Shown here in pieces: positions 9,389-18,406 of a stretch of DNA of 64,000 nucleotides (positions within the stretch are counted from its first letter, which is position 1; the number at the start of each line of letters is the position of its first letter). Source of the DNA: Pseudomonadales bacterium (lineage in GTDB: Bacteria > Pseudomonadota > Gammaproteobacteria > Pseudomonadales > Azotimanducaceae); contig WTGV01000032.1 in assembly GCA_011525295.1 (NCBI GenBank), positions 62,001 through 126,000 on the forward strand. The letters run 5' to 3'. Under the pieces are notes generated by a model, which did not search any database, was not told where the DNA came from, and saw nothing but the letters and a program-made list of their open reading frames with translations. The translations under genes and the position numbers were made by a program.

Positions 9389-9748
9389 GTGACTAGAGCA
9401 ACAAACAGTGTGGCGTCGCGAGCTCGACGCAAGAAAGTCTTACGGCAATCCCGTGGCTATTACGGCGCGCGCAGCAGATCGTTCAAGGTTGCGAAGCAAG
9501 CAGTAATCAAAGCAGGTCAATACGCTTATCGCGACCGACGACAACGTAAACGACAATTTCGTTCTTTGTGGATCATCCGCATTAACGCAGCCGCACGCGA
9601 AAATGGCATGACCTACGGGCAGTTCATGCACGGACTCAAGAAAGCAAATATCAATTTAGATAGGAAGGTGTTAGCAGATCTCGCATATCACGAATCTGCG
9701 TCGTTTACCCACTTAGTTTCACTCGCGAAAAAAGCAGTCGCAAACTAA
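9389..9748 (+). CDS. rplT: 50S ribosomal protein L20
   Basis: The 119-residue product has the very basic N-terminal arm ([20 protein letters not shown]) and the C-terminal globular domain ending LAKKAVAN, typical of L20. It helps early 50S assembly by binding 23S rRNA and is the usual autogenous repressor of rpmI-rplT. The start is GTG with a CAGGAG Shine-Dalgarno sequence at 9378-9383. In the next gap (9749-9855), GTTGCG and CGCAAC (9751-9771) form a six-base hairpin without a T-run. I saw no phenylalanine-rich leader peptide like E. coli pheM. Confidence 0.97.
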   Translation: MTRATNSVASRARRKKVLRQSRGYYGARSRSFKVAKQAVIKAGQYAYRDRRQRKRQFRSLWIIRINAAARENGMTYGQFMHGLKKANINLDRKVLADLAYHESASFTHLVSLAKKAVAN

Positions 9749-9855
9749 TCGTTGCGATTGATTCGCGCAACGCATCTTCCGTTACGTCCTTACTATATTG
9801 AAGGTCGTGGCGATTTTCCACAACTCCAAAGGAATCTTAAAGGCTTTCTTCGTTT

Positions 9856-10836
9856 ATGGGTTCACTAAACGATACCTTCGACAGCACTCTTCGTTCGGTT
9901 CAGTCTGCACAGACTGAAAGAGAACTGGAGGATATTCGCGTTCAAGCTCTTGGACGCAAGGGATCGATTACACTTGCCTTACGTGGATTGAAGGACCTTT
10001 CACCAGAACAACGTCCAGTAGAGGGTGAGAAGATCAATCGGTTCAAAAAGTCCATCGAAGCCGCACTCGAGCAACGTCGAAACGAACTTGAGGCTGGAAT
10101 TGGCGAGCAAAGAGCAGCCCTCGATGGGATTGACATTTCCTTACCGAGCAGAGCAAGATACAAAGGTAGTTTACATCCTGTTACTCAAGCTCTCACTCGA
10201 ATTGAGGACATATTTCTCAACGCGGGCTACGACGTCGTTCATGGGCCAGAAATTGAAGACGAGTATCACAATTTCGAAGCGCTGAACATACCGGCCGGGC
10301 ATCCCGCTCGCGACATGCACGACACTTTCTATTTAAAAGACGGACAGGTATTGCGTACGCACACCTCACCGGTTCAAATACGAACCATGGAGAATAGGGA
10401 ACCGCCGATTCACATTATTTGTCCCGGTCGAGTTTATCGTTGCGACTATGATCGAACTCATACGCCCATGTTTCATCAGGTAGAAGGACTGGTAGTAGAT
10501 CGAGGCGTGAGCTTCGCACACCTGAAACATACCGTCATCGAATTCATACACACATTTTTTGAAGAGTCTGTAGAGGTACGTTTTCGCCCGTCATACTTTC
10601 CATTCACGGAACCCTCAGCCGAGGTCGATGTGAAGGGTGCTCACGGATGGAGTGAGGTCATGGGGTGCGGGATGGTGCACCCACGAGTACTCAGTATGTC
10701 CAACGTGGATCCAGAGGAATTTAGCGGTTTTGCGTTTGGGTTTGGCGCCGATCGACTCGCGATGTTGAAGTTCGGCATTCGGGACTTACGCTTGATGTTC
10801 GAAAACGATCTTCGTTTTCTTAACCAATTTCGATGA
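9856..10836 (+). CDS. pheS: Phenylalanine-tRNA ligase alpha subunit
   Basis: PheS carries the catalytic core of the (alpha-beta)2 enzyme that charges tRNA-Phe. The 326 residues match the E. coli length. An N-terminal coiled-coil arm (about residues 1-85) precedes the class II core. Motif 2 lies near [19 protein letters not shown] and motif 3 near [11 protein letters not shown], with the [17 protein letters not shown] strand between them. It starts with ATG and is followed nine bases later by pheT. Confidence 0.97.
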   Translation: MGSLNDTFDSTLRSVQSAQTERELEDIRVQALGRKGSITLALRGLKDLSPEQRPVEGEKINRFKKSIEAALEQRRNELEAGIGEQRAALDGIDISLPSRARYKGSLHPVTQALTRIEDIFLNAGYDVVHGPEIEDEYHNFEALNIPAGHPARDMHDTFYLKDGQVLRTHTSPVQIRTMENREPPIHIICPGRVYRCDYDRTHTPMFHQVEGLVVDRGVSFAHLKHTVIEFIHTFFEESVEVRFRPSYFPFTEPSAEVDVKGAHGWSEVMGCGMVHPRVLSMSNVDPEEFSGFAFGFGADRLAMLKFGIRDLRLMFENDLRFLNQFR

Positions 10837-10845
10837 GGTGAGAAA

Positions 10846-13260
10846 TTGAAGATTACGACTAGCTGGCTAACTCGACTGATAAAGCACGACTGCGACGATG
10901 CGGAGTTGGTGAACCATTTCAATTCTCTAGGACTTGAAGTAGACGCAGTCTACAAAGCACCAGTTCCTTTTTCAGGCGTTATTGTTGGGCGTATAGAACA
11001 ATTGGAAGCACATCCGGATCGTGAAGATTTGTTGGTCTGCACTGTTCTTGCCGATAGTGAGCGCAACGAAACGGTCCAAGTTGTATGCGGGGACCTGACG
11101 TTGAAATTAGAGGAAAGAGTAGTACTAGCTCAAGACGGAGCCAGACTTCCCGACGGTAGAGTCATAAAGAAAACAAAGATTCATGGAGTTGAATCAAATG
11201 GCATGTTGTGCTCGGGTCGGGAGCTTACCATATCACCAGTTCACGAGACAGTTTGGCGGTTAAGTAGTGATCAAGGTCAGATTGGTGAATGTCCTGGCGA
11301 TGCACTACTTTGGAACGATAGTGTTTTGGATTTGGATCTAACACCAAATCGCGGAGACTGTTTCTCAGGTGTGGGATTAGCACGAGAACTAGCGTTAGTC
11401 GTCGACGCGGACTATGAAAATCCTCTCACAAGTGATTTAGATCCATTCCCGCAGACGCACTCCGACCGTGTGTCAATTGAAGTTCAAGCTCCTGAAGCGT
11501 GTCCAATTTATCACGGTATCGTAGTAAAGAACGTACCACAAGACACTTCTAACCTATTTCGGCTTCGAAAAGACTTGACTTGCTGCGGCTTACGTCCCGT
11601 GAACTATGTGGTTGATTGCCTGAATTACGAACTTCTTGAAACTGGTCAACCAACCCATGCGTTTGATCTCGAAAAAGTGAAGGATGGGATCGTCGTGCGG
11701 TTTGCGCGAGCAGGGGAGAAAATTCTGCTTCTGGACGGCACTGACGTAACTCTCGATTCGTCAACACTCGTCATCGCTAGTGGAGACAAACCCGTTGCAA
11801 TAGCCGGAGTCATGGGAAGTCTGGATAGTGCTGTCACAGACGATACTAAAGACATACTTCTAGAAGTTGCCTATTTCACTCCTGATGCAGTACGAGGAAC
11901 AGCAAGAAAATATAGCCTTCAGTCGGAAGCGTCATTGCGTTTTGAACGGGGAGTGGATTTCTCTATTCAATCACAAGCTCTTCATCGCGCCTGCCGAAGA
12001 TTGGCGGCTGAGGTACCTTCGAGTTCGTCAGAAAACGACAATGCACCCAAAATCGGCCCTGTTGTGAGTGTGGTCTCCGAAAGTCATCTACCGCCGCGAC
12101 CGGAGATTTTTCTCCCTAATGAGTTTGCACAGCAGCGGATTGGATATGCACTTGATCGAGACAAAATGAACCAAATGTTTGAAGGACTGGAATTCAGCTT
12201 CAGACAAGATGACAAGGGGTGGTGGATTAAGCCTCCATCGCATCGGTACGACATAGAAATCCCTGAAGATTTTGTGGAAGAAATTTGTCGAATTTATGGG
12301 TACGACAACATCCCAAGTCAGCCTTTGCAAGCAACGGTGCACTTACAAGGCCCGAAACGAATTCGGGGAGACTCTCGAGAACTTCGAACAAGTTTAAGCG
12401 CGTTGGGCTACAACGAGGCTATGACCTATAGTTTCATTCGCGAGACTGCAAATGAAATGTTCAGTAATTACAAGGAAGTACCTGAATTAGCTAATCCTAT
12501 ATCTCTTGATCGGTCTGTCATGCGATGTTCGATCATTCCAGGTCTCCTGTCAGTGGTCGCGTACAACACCGCCCGTCAGGAGAGTGCCCTTCGTCTGTTT
12601 GAATATGGTCAGTGTTTTGAGTATGACAAGTCCGGTGAATTACACCAAAGAGATAAGGTCGCTGGCGTGTTACTAGGAACGCGACACCCAGAGTCCTGGG
12701 CCACTAGTCGAGAGAGTATAGATTTTTACGATGTTAAAGCCGATTTAGAGTCCTTGTTGTGCTACTCTGAGGTTGAGTTCGACTCGGTGGATTGCAAGTG
12801 GCTTCAGTCAGGCCATAGCGCAAGCGTGAAAGTGAAGGATCAAATTGTTGGAGTAGTTGGTGAAGTAAAACAGAACATCGCCAGACAGCATGAGGTTGAA
12901 CAAGACGTGTATGCGTTCGAACTTGACGCTACATTATTGCTTAGATCGGAATACGCTCACTTCGCAGAATTTAGTCCGTTTCCATCTGTCCGACGCGATT
13001 TAGCATTCGTATTAGATAAGTCTGTAACGATTCGAGAAATTGAAACCGTGGTGAGAGAGTCTTTAAATGGCCTGTTATGGGATTTTGTTGTATTCGACGT
13101 CTTTGGAGGTTCCCAGTTTGCTGACAATCAACACAGTATCGGTATTGGCATTACGTTGCGTCATCAATCCAGAACTTTGCAAGACGAAGAAGTAAACAAC
13201 TTAATCAATGAAGTTGTGGACAAACTTACGAAACAATTTCATGCAAAATTAAGAACCTAG
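10846..13260 (+). CDS. pheT: Phenylalanine-tRNA ligase beta subunit
   Basis: The 804-residue product (E. coli 795) has all expected parts in order. These are the N-terminal tRNA-binding OB fold (about 40-150, with the AHPDREDLLVC region), the B3/B4 editing domain, the B5 domain, a degenerate class II core and the C-terminal anticodon-binding FDX-ACB domain (FSPFPSVRRDLAFVLD onward, about 710-804). It pairs with PheS and removes mischarged tyrosine. The start is TTG after GAGGTGAGAAA, nine bases after pheS. ihfA follows after 20 bases, as in E. coli. Confidence 0.97.
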   Translation: MKITTSWLTRLIKHDCDDAELVNHFNSLGLEVDAVYKAPVPFSGVIVGRIEQLEAHPDREDLLVCTVLADSERNETVQVVCGDLTLKLEERVVLAQDGARLPDGRVIKKTKIHGVESNGMLCSGRELTISPVHETVWRLSSDQGQIGECPGDALLWNDSVLDLDLTPNRGDCFSGVGLARELALVVDADYENPLTSDLDPFPQTHSDRVSIEVQAPEACPIYHGIVVKNVPQDTSNLFRLRKDLTCCGLRPVNYVVDCLNYELLETGQPTHAFDLEKVKDGIVVRFARAGEKILLLDGTDVTLDSSTLVIASGDKPVAIAGVMGSLDSAVTDDTKDILLEVAYFTPDAVRGTARKYSLQSEASLRFERGVDFSIQSQALHRACRRLAAEVPSSSSENDNAPKIGPVVSVVSESHLPPRPEIFLPNEFAQQRIGYALDRDKMNQMFEGLEFSFRQDDKGWWIKPPSHRYDIEIPEDFVEEICRIYGYDNIPSQPLQATVHLQGPKRIRGDSRELRTSLSALGYNEAMTYSFIRETANEMFSNYKEVPELANPISLDRSVMRCSIIPGLLSVVAYNTARQESALRLFEYGQCFEYDKSGELHQRDKVAGVLLGTRHPESWATSRESIDFYDVKADLESLLCYSEVEFDSVDCKWLQSGHSASVKVKDQIVGVVGEVKQNIARQHEVEQDVYAFELDATLLLRSEYAHFAEFSPFPSVRRDLAFVLDKSVTIREIETVVRESLNGLLWDFVVFDVFGGSQFADNQHSIGIGITLRHQSRTLQDEEVNNLINEVVDKLTKQFHAKLRT

Positions 13261-13280
13261 ATCAATTTGATGGTATTAAA

Positions 13281-13598
13281 TTGGCCACGAAGAAGGAAGT
13301 AGTAACTAGAGCGGTACTGGCGCAACGAATACACGATGAACTGGGTATTCCTTTTACCGAAGCAAGCTCTATCGTAGATGATTTTTTTGAAGCGATTACT
13401 TACGGATTAGAAACGAGGGACTCGGTTCAGCTCAAGGGTTTCGGGAAGTTTGAAGTGCGTGAGTGGAAAGGGCGTTTGGGTCGAAACATCAAAACTGGTG
13501 AGACTGTTAAAATCGAACCGAGTGCTAAAGTTCACTTCAAACCAAGTCGGACGTTAACAAAACGGATCGCAAAATATGCCGGACCAGGAATCGAGTAA
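13281..13598 (+). CDS. ihfA: Integration host factor alpha subunit, with variant beta-arm tip
   Basis: This small nucleoid protein (105 residues) heterodimerises with IHF beta and bends DNA sharply. The HU/IHF fold is clear: a helical body, LKGFGKFEVREWKGRLGRN, then the arm and the C-terminal helix with RTLTKRIAKYA. Position after pheT identifies it as alpha. The arm tip reads GRNIKTGE, where the family normally has GRNPKTGE. The proline that inserts between base pairs is thus isoleucine, which may change DNA bending. The start is TTG. The last 23 bases overlap the next gene. Confidence 0.9.
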   Translation: MATKKEVVTRAVLAQRIHDELGIPFTEASSIVDDFFEAITYGLETRDSVQLKGFGKFEVREWKGRLGRNIKTGETVKIEPSAKVHFKPSRTLTKRIAKYAGPGIE

Positions 13599-13944
13599 GA
13601 CCTCTCAAGATCGCTACTACACTATCGGCGACGTTAGCTCGTTATGCGACGTAAAACAACATGTGCTACGATACTGGGAGACACAGTTTGAACAGCTGCA
13701 AAAATTAACTCGTTTGAACGGTCGGCGATATTACACTAAGAGTGATATCGACTTCATCCATGAACTCAAAGAGTTGCTTTATACTCGGGGGTTCACGATC
13801 AGCGGTGCGCAAAAGTACTTAGCGACGAGAACAGAAGAGACCGAAACGAAAGATTTAACTGACGCATCGCAGTCTACTATTCAGTCAGCAATCGAAGATT
13901 TGCGAGAAGCGAAGCAGATCTTGAAGGCAATTTCAATCGAGTAA
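13576..13944 (+). CDS. MerR-family transcriptional regulator (ihfA-linked type)
   Basis: The 122-residue protein opens with a MerR helix-turn-helix and wing: YTIGDVSSLCDVKQHVLRYW followed by ETQFEQL and NGRRYYTKSDIDFI. A short C-terminal helix follows rather than a metal-binding domain with conserved cysteines. Small MerR proteins of this kind directly after ihfA are common in gammaproteobacteria, but the ligand is unknown to me. The gene overlaps ihfA by 23 bases in another frame, so translation is probably coupled. Confidence 0.88.
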   Translation: MPDQESSKTSQDRYYTIGDVSSLCDVKQHVLRYWETQFEQLQKLTRLNGRRYYTKSDIDFIHELKELLYTRGFTISGAQKYLATRTEETETKDLTDASQSTIQSAIEDLREAKQILKAISIE

Positions 13945-13993
13945 GATCTACTTAGAAGGGTCAAATACTCCGTAGATACTTAAATCTAGATAT

Positions 13994-14070
13994 CGGGACG
14001 TGGCGCAGTTTGGTAGCGCACATGACTGGGGGTCATGTGGTCGCCGGTTCAAATCCGGCCGTCCCGACCA
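13994..14070 (+). tRNA. tRNA-Pro (anticodon GGG)
   Basis: A 77-base cloverleaf. The acceptor arm pairs CGGGACG (13994-14000) with CGTCCCG (14060-14066), followed by discriminator A and encoded CCA (14068-14070). The anticodon stem CATGA/TCATG encloses loop CTGGGGG with GGG at 14028-14030, reading CCC/CCU proline codons. The T-loop GTTCAAATC is standard. It closely resembles E. coli proL and follows the ihfA-merR genes, as in many gammaproteobacteria. Confidence 0.98.
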
Positions 14071-14095
14071 TCTCTAAGCTTAGTGCGCATATCAA

Positions 14096-14704
14096 TTAGT
14101 CGATAACGCCTTGTCCGCCGTCCTCCATTTTTTCAGGTCGAGACCAATAGCGAAATTGTGGAATCCACTTGTCTTCTTTAATACCAGCTAAGGCAAATAG
14201 GTGCCACATAGCGCAATATACGTCGCCTGGTCCGAATAGACAAGCGTTCTTCTTGAAAATTTGATCTCCCTTGCGGACGTACACCGCCCCTCCAGGGACA
14301 TTGCCGTACTCACCCAACGTCGTGTGATCTTTCGCGTAATCGCAATTTCGATGCGAAGCAATATTGAAACGCCAGCCACGGGAACTTGCGAATCTTCTTT
14401 GTGTGTCAGGATCGTTTTTGGACACCAAAACAACTGACATTGCAGTCTCGAGATGGGGTAAGAAACCGTTTATACCATCTGCCCAAATCGTACAGTAGCG
14501 ACATCCATCGCCCATGTTATGGATAACGAATAGTGTGTCTTTGTTGCCGAATAGATCGTTGAGTGTTAAGTTGCCGAACTCTGTTTCAAACGTGTAATTC
14601 GGCACGGGTTCGGAATCTGCTTCGTTCGCGATTTGAAGCTCTTTCAACTTCGTAGTAAGTTCTCCGATTTGTTTTTCAAGTGCTTGTATTTCAGGTGTGC
14701 TCAT
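14096..14704 (-). CDS. DUF899-family thioredoxin-like protein
   Basis: The 202-residue product has an N-terminal coiled coil (about 1-25) and a thioredoxin-like fold. The hallmark is FVIHNMGDGCRYCTIWADG with the strand-loop segment following, typical of DUF899. The GCRYC pair takes the position of a redox CxxC. LHHN-type ligands of true peroxiredoxins are not apparent. There is no signal peptide, so the protein is cytoplasmic. It is transcribed toward the tRNA. The reaction is unknown; a thiol-disulphide role is plausible from the fold only. Confidence 0.85.
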   Translation of the reverse strand: MSTPEIQALEKQIGELTTKLKELQIANEADSEPVPNYTFETEFGNLTLNDLFGNKDTLFVIHNMGDGCRYCTIWADGINGFLPHLETAMSVVLVSKNDPDTQRRFASSRGWRFNIASHRNCDYAKDHTTLGEYGNVPGGAVYVRKGDQIFKKNACLFGPGDVYCAMWHLFALAGIKEDKWIPQFRYWSRPEKMEDGGQGVID

Positions 14705-15006
14705 GGTTGTTCTTCGATGTGGAATTGAGATTTAACTGTCCAAACTCTTGCTTCGCTATTCTTACGAACCCACCTTTGTAGGTAAAGAAGAGCTCGGCTG
14801 CTATATGGGTGAAGTTCGCAATTTTATGAATTGGAATTTTGCAACTGATCGAGCCTTTTGTGTTCTCAAGGAAACGACAGTTGACAGTCAGCGTCGGTGG
14901 GATGACTAACTGTTTTTACTCCTCGCTCAAGCACTTCCGGTCTTGTCGAACCGATCCTAAAATAAAATATTGGTTACACTTCTTGAAGATTCGACAACGT
15001 GGTAGT
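14705..15006. other. Intergenic region between divergent genes
   Basis: This 302-base space separates the leftward DUF899 gene from the rightward ATP-grasp gene and should hold both promoters. AT-rich stretches near 14961-14975 (CTAAAATAAAATATT) could be a -10 region, but no convincing -35/-10 pair was found. No RNA gene or plausible short gene was seen. Confidence 0.4.
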
Positions 15007-15011
15007 AGGAG
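15007..15011 (+). promoter_or_regulatory. Shine-Dalgarno AGGAG setting an ATC start
   Basis: AGGAG ends six bases before ATC 15018. A TAG at 15006-15008 closes the frame upstream. The next canonical start in frame is TTG 15297, about 93 conserved codons too late. Confidence 0.65.
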
Positions 15012-15017
15012 TGTCCA

Positions 15018-16451
15018 ATCAACTTTGATCAATATGATTTAGACGACAAATTCTTTGACGAACTCTTTGCGGAAGATGGCTCGCCACACCCCCACAACCA
15101 TCATCTATACAAACATCTCACTGCCACATCCGTTGAAGAACTAGAGAGTATTCAAGAGCGCGTTACCCGCACGTTTTCTAGTCAGTCGATCTCATTCACG
15201 CTCTACGGTGAAGATGAAACTACAGAGCGTATCATTCCTATCGACTGTATCCCTCGAATAATCCCTTCGTCTGAATGGGATGTTCTTGAAGCAGGATTGA
15301 TTCAACGCATCGCTGCTCTGAATAAGTTCATCGTAGACATCTATGGTCCAGCGCGAATTTTGGCCGATGGCGTAATTCCCATTGATCATGTTCGTGGTTG
15401 TCCACAGTATCGAATCGAAATGCAAGGTGTCTCGATTCCATTGGACGTCCCAGTCGGGATTTGTGGTACAGACTTAGTGCGAGTGAGTGATGGTTTTCGC
15501 GTACTTGAGGACAACCTTCGCGTACCCTCAGGCGTATCGTATATGATCGCCAATCGACAGGCGACGAAAACTAACTTTCGGGAACTGTACCGACGGTATC
15601 GAGTGCGCGACGTAGAAAAATACGGTACGTTGCTTTACGAAACTCTACGTGAATTTGATCCAAACGGATCCACCGATCCCTGCATAGTGTTGCTTACGCC
15701 TGGCGTATTTAACTCTGCATTCTATGAGCACATGTTTCTTGCGGACGAAATAGGAGCAGAGTTGGTCGAGGGACGCGATCTTCTCGTAAATGACGGTTTT
15801 GTGTATATGCGCACGACCTCAGGACTACGCAAAGTCGACGTAATTTACCGACGCATCGACGACGATTTCTTGGACCCTCTGTTTTATCGACAGGACTCCA
15901 TTCTCGGAGTACCTGGTCTCATGCATGCCTACCGAAAAGGTAATGTCGCTCTAGTCAATGCCCCTGGAACAGGAATTGCGGACGATAAGTCGATCTACAC
16001 ATACGTTCCAGACATGATCAGGTACTATTTGTCGGAAGATCCTATCCTACAAAACGTTGAGACCTATCTTTGTCGAGAGCACGAGGATTTGGAGTACACG
16101 TTAGACAACTTGGAGCAATTGGTCGTCAAACCGGTTGGTGGTTCAGGCGGCTATGGCCTTTTCATCGGCGCGGACAAGACGGCAGCGGAACGAGATGAAT
16201 TCAGCAAGCAGTTGCGCGAAGATCCAGAGAACTACATTGCCCAACCGATACTAGCGATATCACGAGCACCCTGTTGGATTGAACGCAACATAGAACCTCG
16301 GTGCGTCGATCTTCGCCCGTTCATCCTGACCGGACAAGAGTCAAGGCTAGTAGGCGGAGCGTTTTGTCGAATCGCATTACCCAGGGGAAGTCTCGTAGTA
16401 AATTCGAGCCAAGGCGGCGGTGCTAAAGACCTCTGGGTGGTGAAAAACTGA
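15018..16451 (+). CDS. Circularly permuted ATP-grasp type 2 protein (DUF404/DUF407), apparent ATC start
   Basis: The product is 477 residues from ATC 15018. The family signature runs from the first residues (FDELF, then HLYKHL), through GEDETTERIIPIDCIPRII and the ALNKFIVDIYG segment, to VVKPVGGSGGYGLFIG and the C-terminal SSQGGGAKDLWV. It is an ATP-dependent carboxylate-amine ligase by family. It forms a conserved unit with alpha-E and transglutaminase genes, proposed to make and process a peptide or amidated metabolite. The frame has no ATG, GTG or TTG between TAG 15006 and TTG 15297. Either ATC is the start, or a one-base insertion near 15017-15018 separates GTG 15011 from the rest. ATC has the better Shine-Dalgarno spacing. 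The stop overlaps the next ATG. Confidence 0.88.
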   Translation: MNFDQYDLDDKFFDELFAEDGSPHPHNHHLYKHLTATSVEELESIQERVTRTFSSQSISFTLYGEDETTERIIPIDCIPRIIPSSEWDVLEAGLIQRIAALNKFIVDIYGPARILADGVIPIDHVRGCPQYRIEMQGVSIPLDVPVGICGTDLVRVSDGFRVLEDNLRVPSGVSYMIANRQATKTNFRELYRRYRVRDVEKYGTLLYETLREFDPNGSTDPCIVLLTPGVFNSAFYEHMFLADEIGAELVEGRDLLVNDGFVYMRTTSGLRKVDVIYRRIDDDFLDPLFYRQDSILGVPGLMHAYRKGNVALVNAPGTGIADDKSIYTYVPDMIRYYLSEDPILQNVETYLCREHEDLEYTLDNLEQLVVKPVGGSGGYGLFIGADKTAAERDEFSKQLREDPENYIAQPILAISRAPCWIERNIEPRCVDLRPFILTGQESRLVGGAFCRIALPRGSLVVNSSQGGGAKDLWVVKN

Positions 16452-17431
16452 TGCTTGCTCGTAGTGCGCATGGGCTGTATTGGATAGGTCGTTATCTAAA
16501 ACGCGTCGAACATACAAGCCGTTTGATGGAATTACAGATGAATGCGCTGATAGACTGCACCTGGGATCAGATTCACTTCGGCTGGTTGAGGCTCTTTAGA
16601 CATTTAAAAACATCACCGCATAACGAAGAATTGGTCAACTGGGAAGAACATGGTGATTCTTGGGGTTTGACAGACTCATTTGCGCTCGCTGACGAACTGT
16701 CGTTCGTGTTGGAGAACGAGTCCTCGATTCTCAGTTGTTTCACAATGGGACGCGAAAATGCGCGTCAAATGCGCCATTGCATTAGTTCGGAAATGTGGAT
16801 CTGCTTGAACAAAGCGTATTTCGAAATTCGGGACTTGAGTATAGAAGACATTTGGACCAAAGATCCGATGCAGTTTTATGCTAATCGAGTACAGGACGTA
16901 AATACGTTCATGGGAGTTTGTGCAGCGACTCTGTACCGAGACGAACGTTGGGAGTTCTTACAGATCGGTCGCTTAATCGAACATGCACAGTTGATGCTAG
17001 CCCTCATGTCATTTCAGAATAAGTCCGCTGACAGCGTTGAATTCGAAGACCTGGAGCACTATGACTGGTGGAGTTTGCTACACTGTTTTCAAGCTGATGA
17101 AGCATATCAACATTACTTTGGCGCGAAAATTCAACCAGAACACGTTATGAATATGTTGGTTTCAGACCAGCTATTGCCGAATTCAATTGACTTTTCGTTG
17201 AATCAAATTGCAGATCGGTTGTCTGCACTCGGAGAAGCTCCGGCAAACCGGCACGGAGCTATGGCTAATCGTTTTATTGGGCGTCTTGTCGCCTTAATTC
17301 GGTTCGAGTGGCCAGATGCTGAAAACAAGACGCGCGTGTTAACGCTAGCCGAGAGTCTCGCCATGAAGTTGCACGATCACATTGCTGCGGCTTGGTTTAA
17401 CTATGAAGTAGACGACAGTGTTCGATTTTGA
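16451..17431 (+). CDS. Alpha-E domain protein (DUF403)
   Basis: The all-helical 326-residue protein opens MLARSAHGLYWIGRYLKRVEHTSR, matching the usual LSRVAEN-LYWMGRYxERAE opening of alpha-E proteins. It shares one base with the preceding stop codon (TGATG), so translation is coupled. These proteins always travel with the type 2 ATP-grasp and a transglutaminase-like enzyme. Their biochemical role is unknown; a substrate-binding or scaffold role for the ligase is inferred from this linkage. Confidence 0.9.
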   Translation: MLARSAHGLYWIGRYLKRVEHTSRLMELQMNALIDCTWDQIHFGWLRLFRHLKTSPHNEELVNWEEHGDSWGLTDSFALADELSFVLENESSILSCFTMGRENARQMRHCISSEMWICLNKAYFEIRDLSIEDIWTKDPMQFYANRVQDVNTFMGVCAATLYRDERWEFLQIGRLIEHAQLMLALMSFQNKSADSVEFEDLEHYDWWSLLHCFQADEAYQHYFGAKIQPEHVMNMLVSDQLLPNSIDFSLNQIADRLSALGEAPANRHGAMANRFIGRLVALIRFEWPDAENKTRVLTLAESLAMKLHDHIAAAWFNYEVDDSVRF

Positions 17432-18299
17432 CTCAAAACAGAAATTTGTTTCGTACGAGATCGTACACCAAACAAGCTACAGCTACGAACACGAGAAACG
17501 TTCGAGCGTAATGACAGTTTGTATGCAACCGAAGGCAACACCGTGGCAATATCTTGATCACTATCAATTAGCGACCACACCCGAGAGTGCGATTGACATC
17601 GACGTTGATCCATTTGGCAATACTCGGCATTTCTTTGACATTCACCGGCCACACCACAGACTCACAGTAACGAGCAACGCACGAGTCCGATCTCGATTTG
17701 ATAAAGCGGACGAGACAGCTGAACATGATGATTGGAGTGCTTTAGAGAAGCTTCATACTAAATTGGAGTTTTGGGATTTTCTGCTGCCCACGGATTTAAC
17801 TCGTACGAAAAACGATCTCGACAGTTGGACTGATCATCAAGGCGGAATCGACAAGTCCAACCCTTGGCTGTTTTTGAAATCATTGGAACAACGTCTCTCC
17901 GAAGTGATTCGGTATCGCCCTGGTGCAACTTCTATCGACTCGACGGTAGATGATTTATTAAGACACCACGAGGGAGTGTGCCAAGACATTTCGCAACTCA
18001 TGATCGCAATAGCGAGATCAAAGGGTATTCCGGCACGCTACGTTTCGGGTTACCTGTATGTTGCACCGAACGCGACAAGGCGACTGGTAGATAACGCTAC
18101 GCACGCATGGGTAGAGTGCTATTTACCGTCGAAAGGGTGGTGCACGTTCGATCCAACCAATCCTCAAGGAGCTCCAGAATCGCGCGTAACCGTCGCATAT
18201 GGAAGGGACTATCGGGACGTACCTCCAATACGCGGGATTACTATTGGCGAGGGCGAGGCAGTAATGGATGTCAGCGTCATGGTGTTTCGGCAATCGTAG
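17418..18299 (+). CDS. Transglutaminase-like cysteine protease-fold protein
   Basis: The 293-residue product has an N-terminal beta domain (YEIVHQTSYSYEHEKRSSVM, typical Bact_transglu_N) and a transglutaminase core. The core has the catalytic Cys in HHEGVCQDISQLM, His in THAWVECYLP and Asp in TFDPTN. It would cleave or form amide bonds in a peptide made by the partner ATP-grasp enzyme. It starts with GTG inside the end of the alpha-E gene, a 14-base overlap. No signal peptide was seen. This is the third gene of the conserved three-gene operon. Confidence 0.92.
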   Translation: MFDFDSKQKFVSYEIVHQTSYSYEHEKRSSVMTVCMQPKATPWQYLDHYQLATTPESAIDIDVDPFGNTRHFFDIHRPHHRLTVTSNARVRSRFDKADETAEHDDWSALEKLHTKLEFWDFLLPTDLTRTKNDLDSWTDHQGGIDKSNPWLFLKSLEQRLSEVIRYRPGATSIDSTVDDLLRHHEGVCQDISQLMIAIARSKGIPARYVSGYLYVAPNATRRLVDNATHAWVECYLPSKGWCTFDPTNPQGAPESRVTVAYGRDYRDVPPIRGITIGEGEAVMDVSVMVFRQS

Positions 18300-18406
18300 C
18301 TGAAGTTCGTTCCTGTTCAGGAAAAATTCAGTAAATCGCTAGAATTTAGCGTAACGGATGAATCGAAAGGTGCAACGAAACTGTTGTACAAGAGAGAAAA
18401 CGAACT

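Noticed and set aside
9751-9771. Hairpin between rplT and pheS as an attenuator
   Set aside because: Only six base pairs, no T-run and no phenylalanine-rich leader peptide.
16232-16471. Minus-strand 79-codon frame inside the ATP-grasp gene
   Set aside because: It is a shadow of the conserved sense frame, which carries clear motifs at this position.
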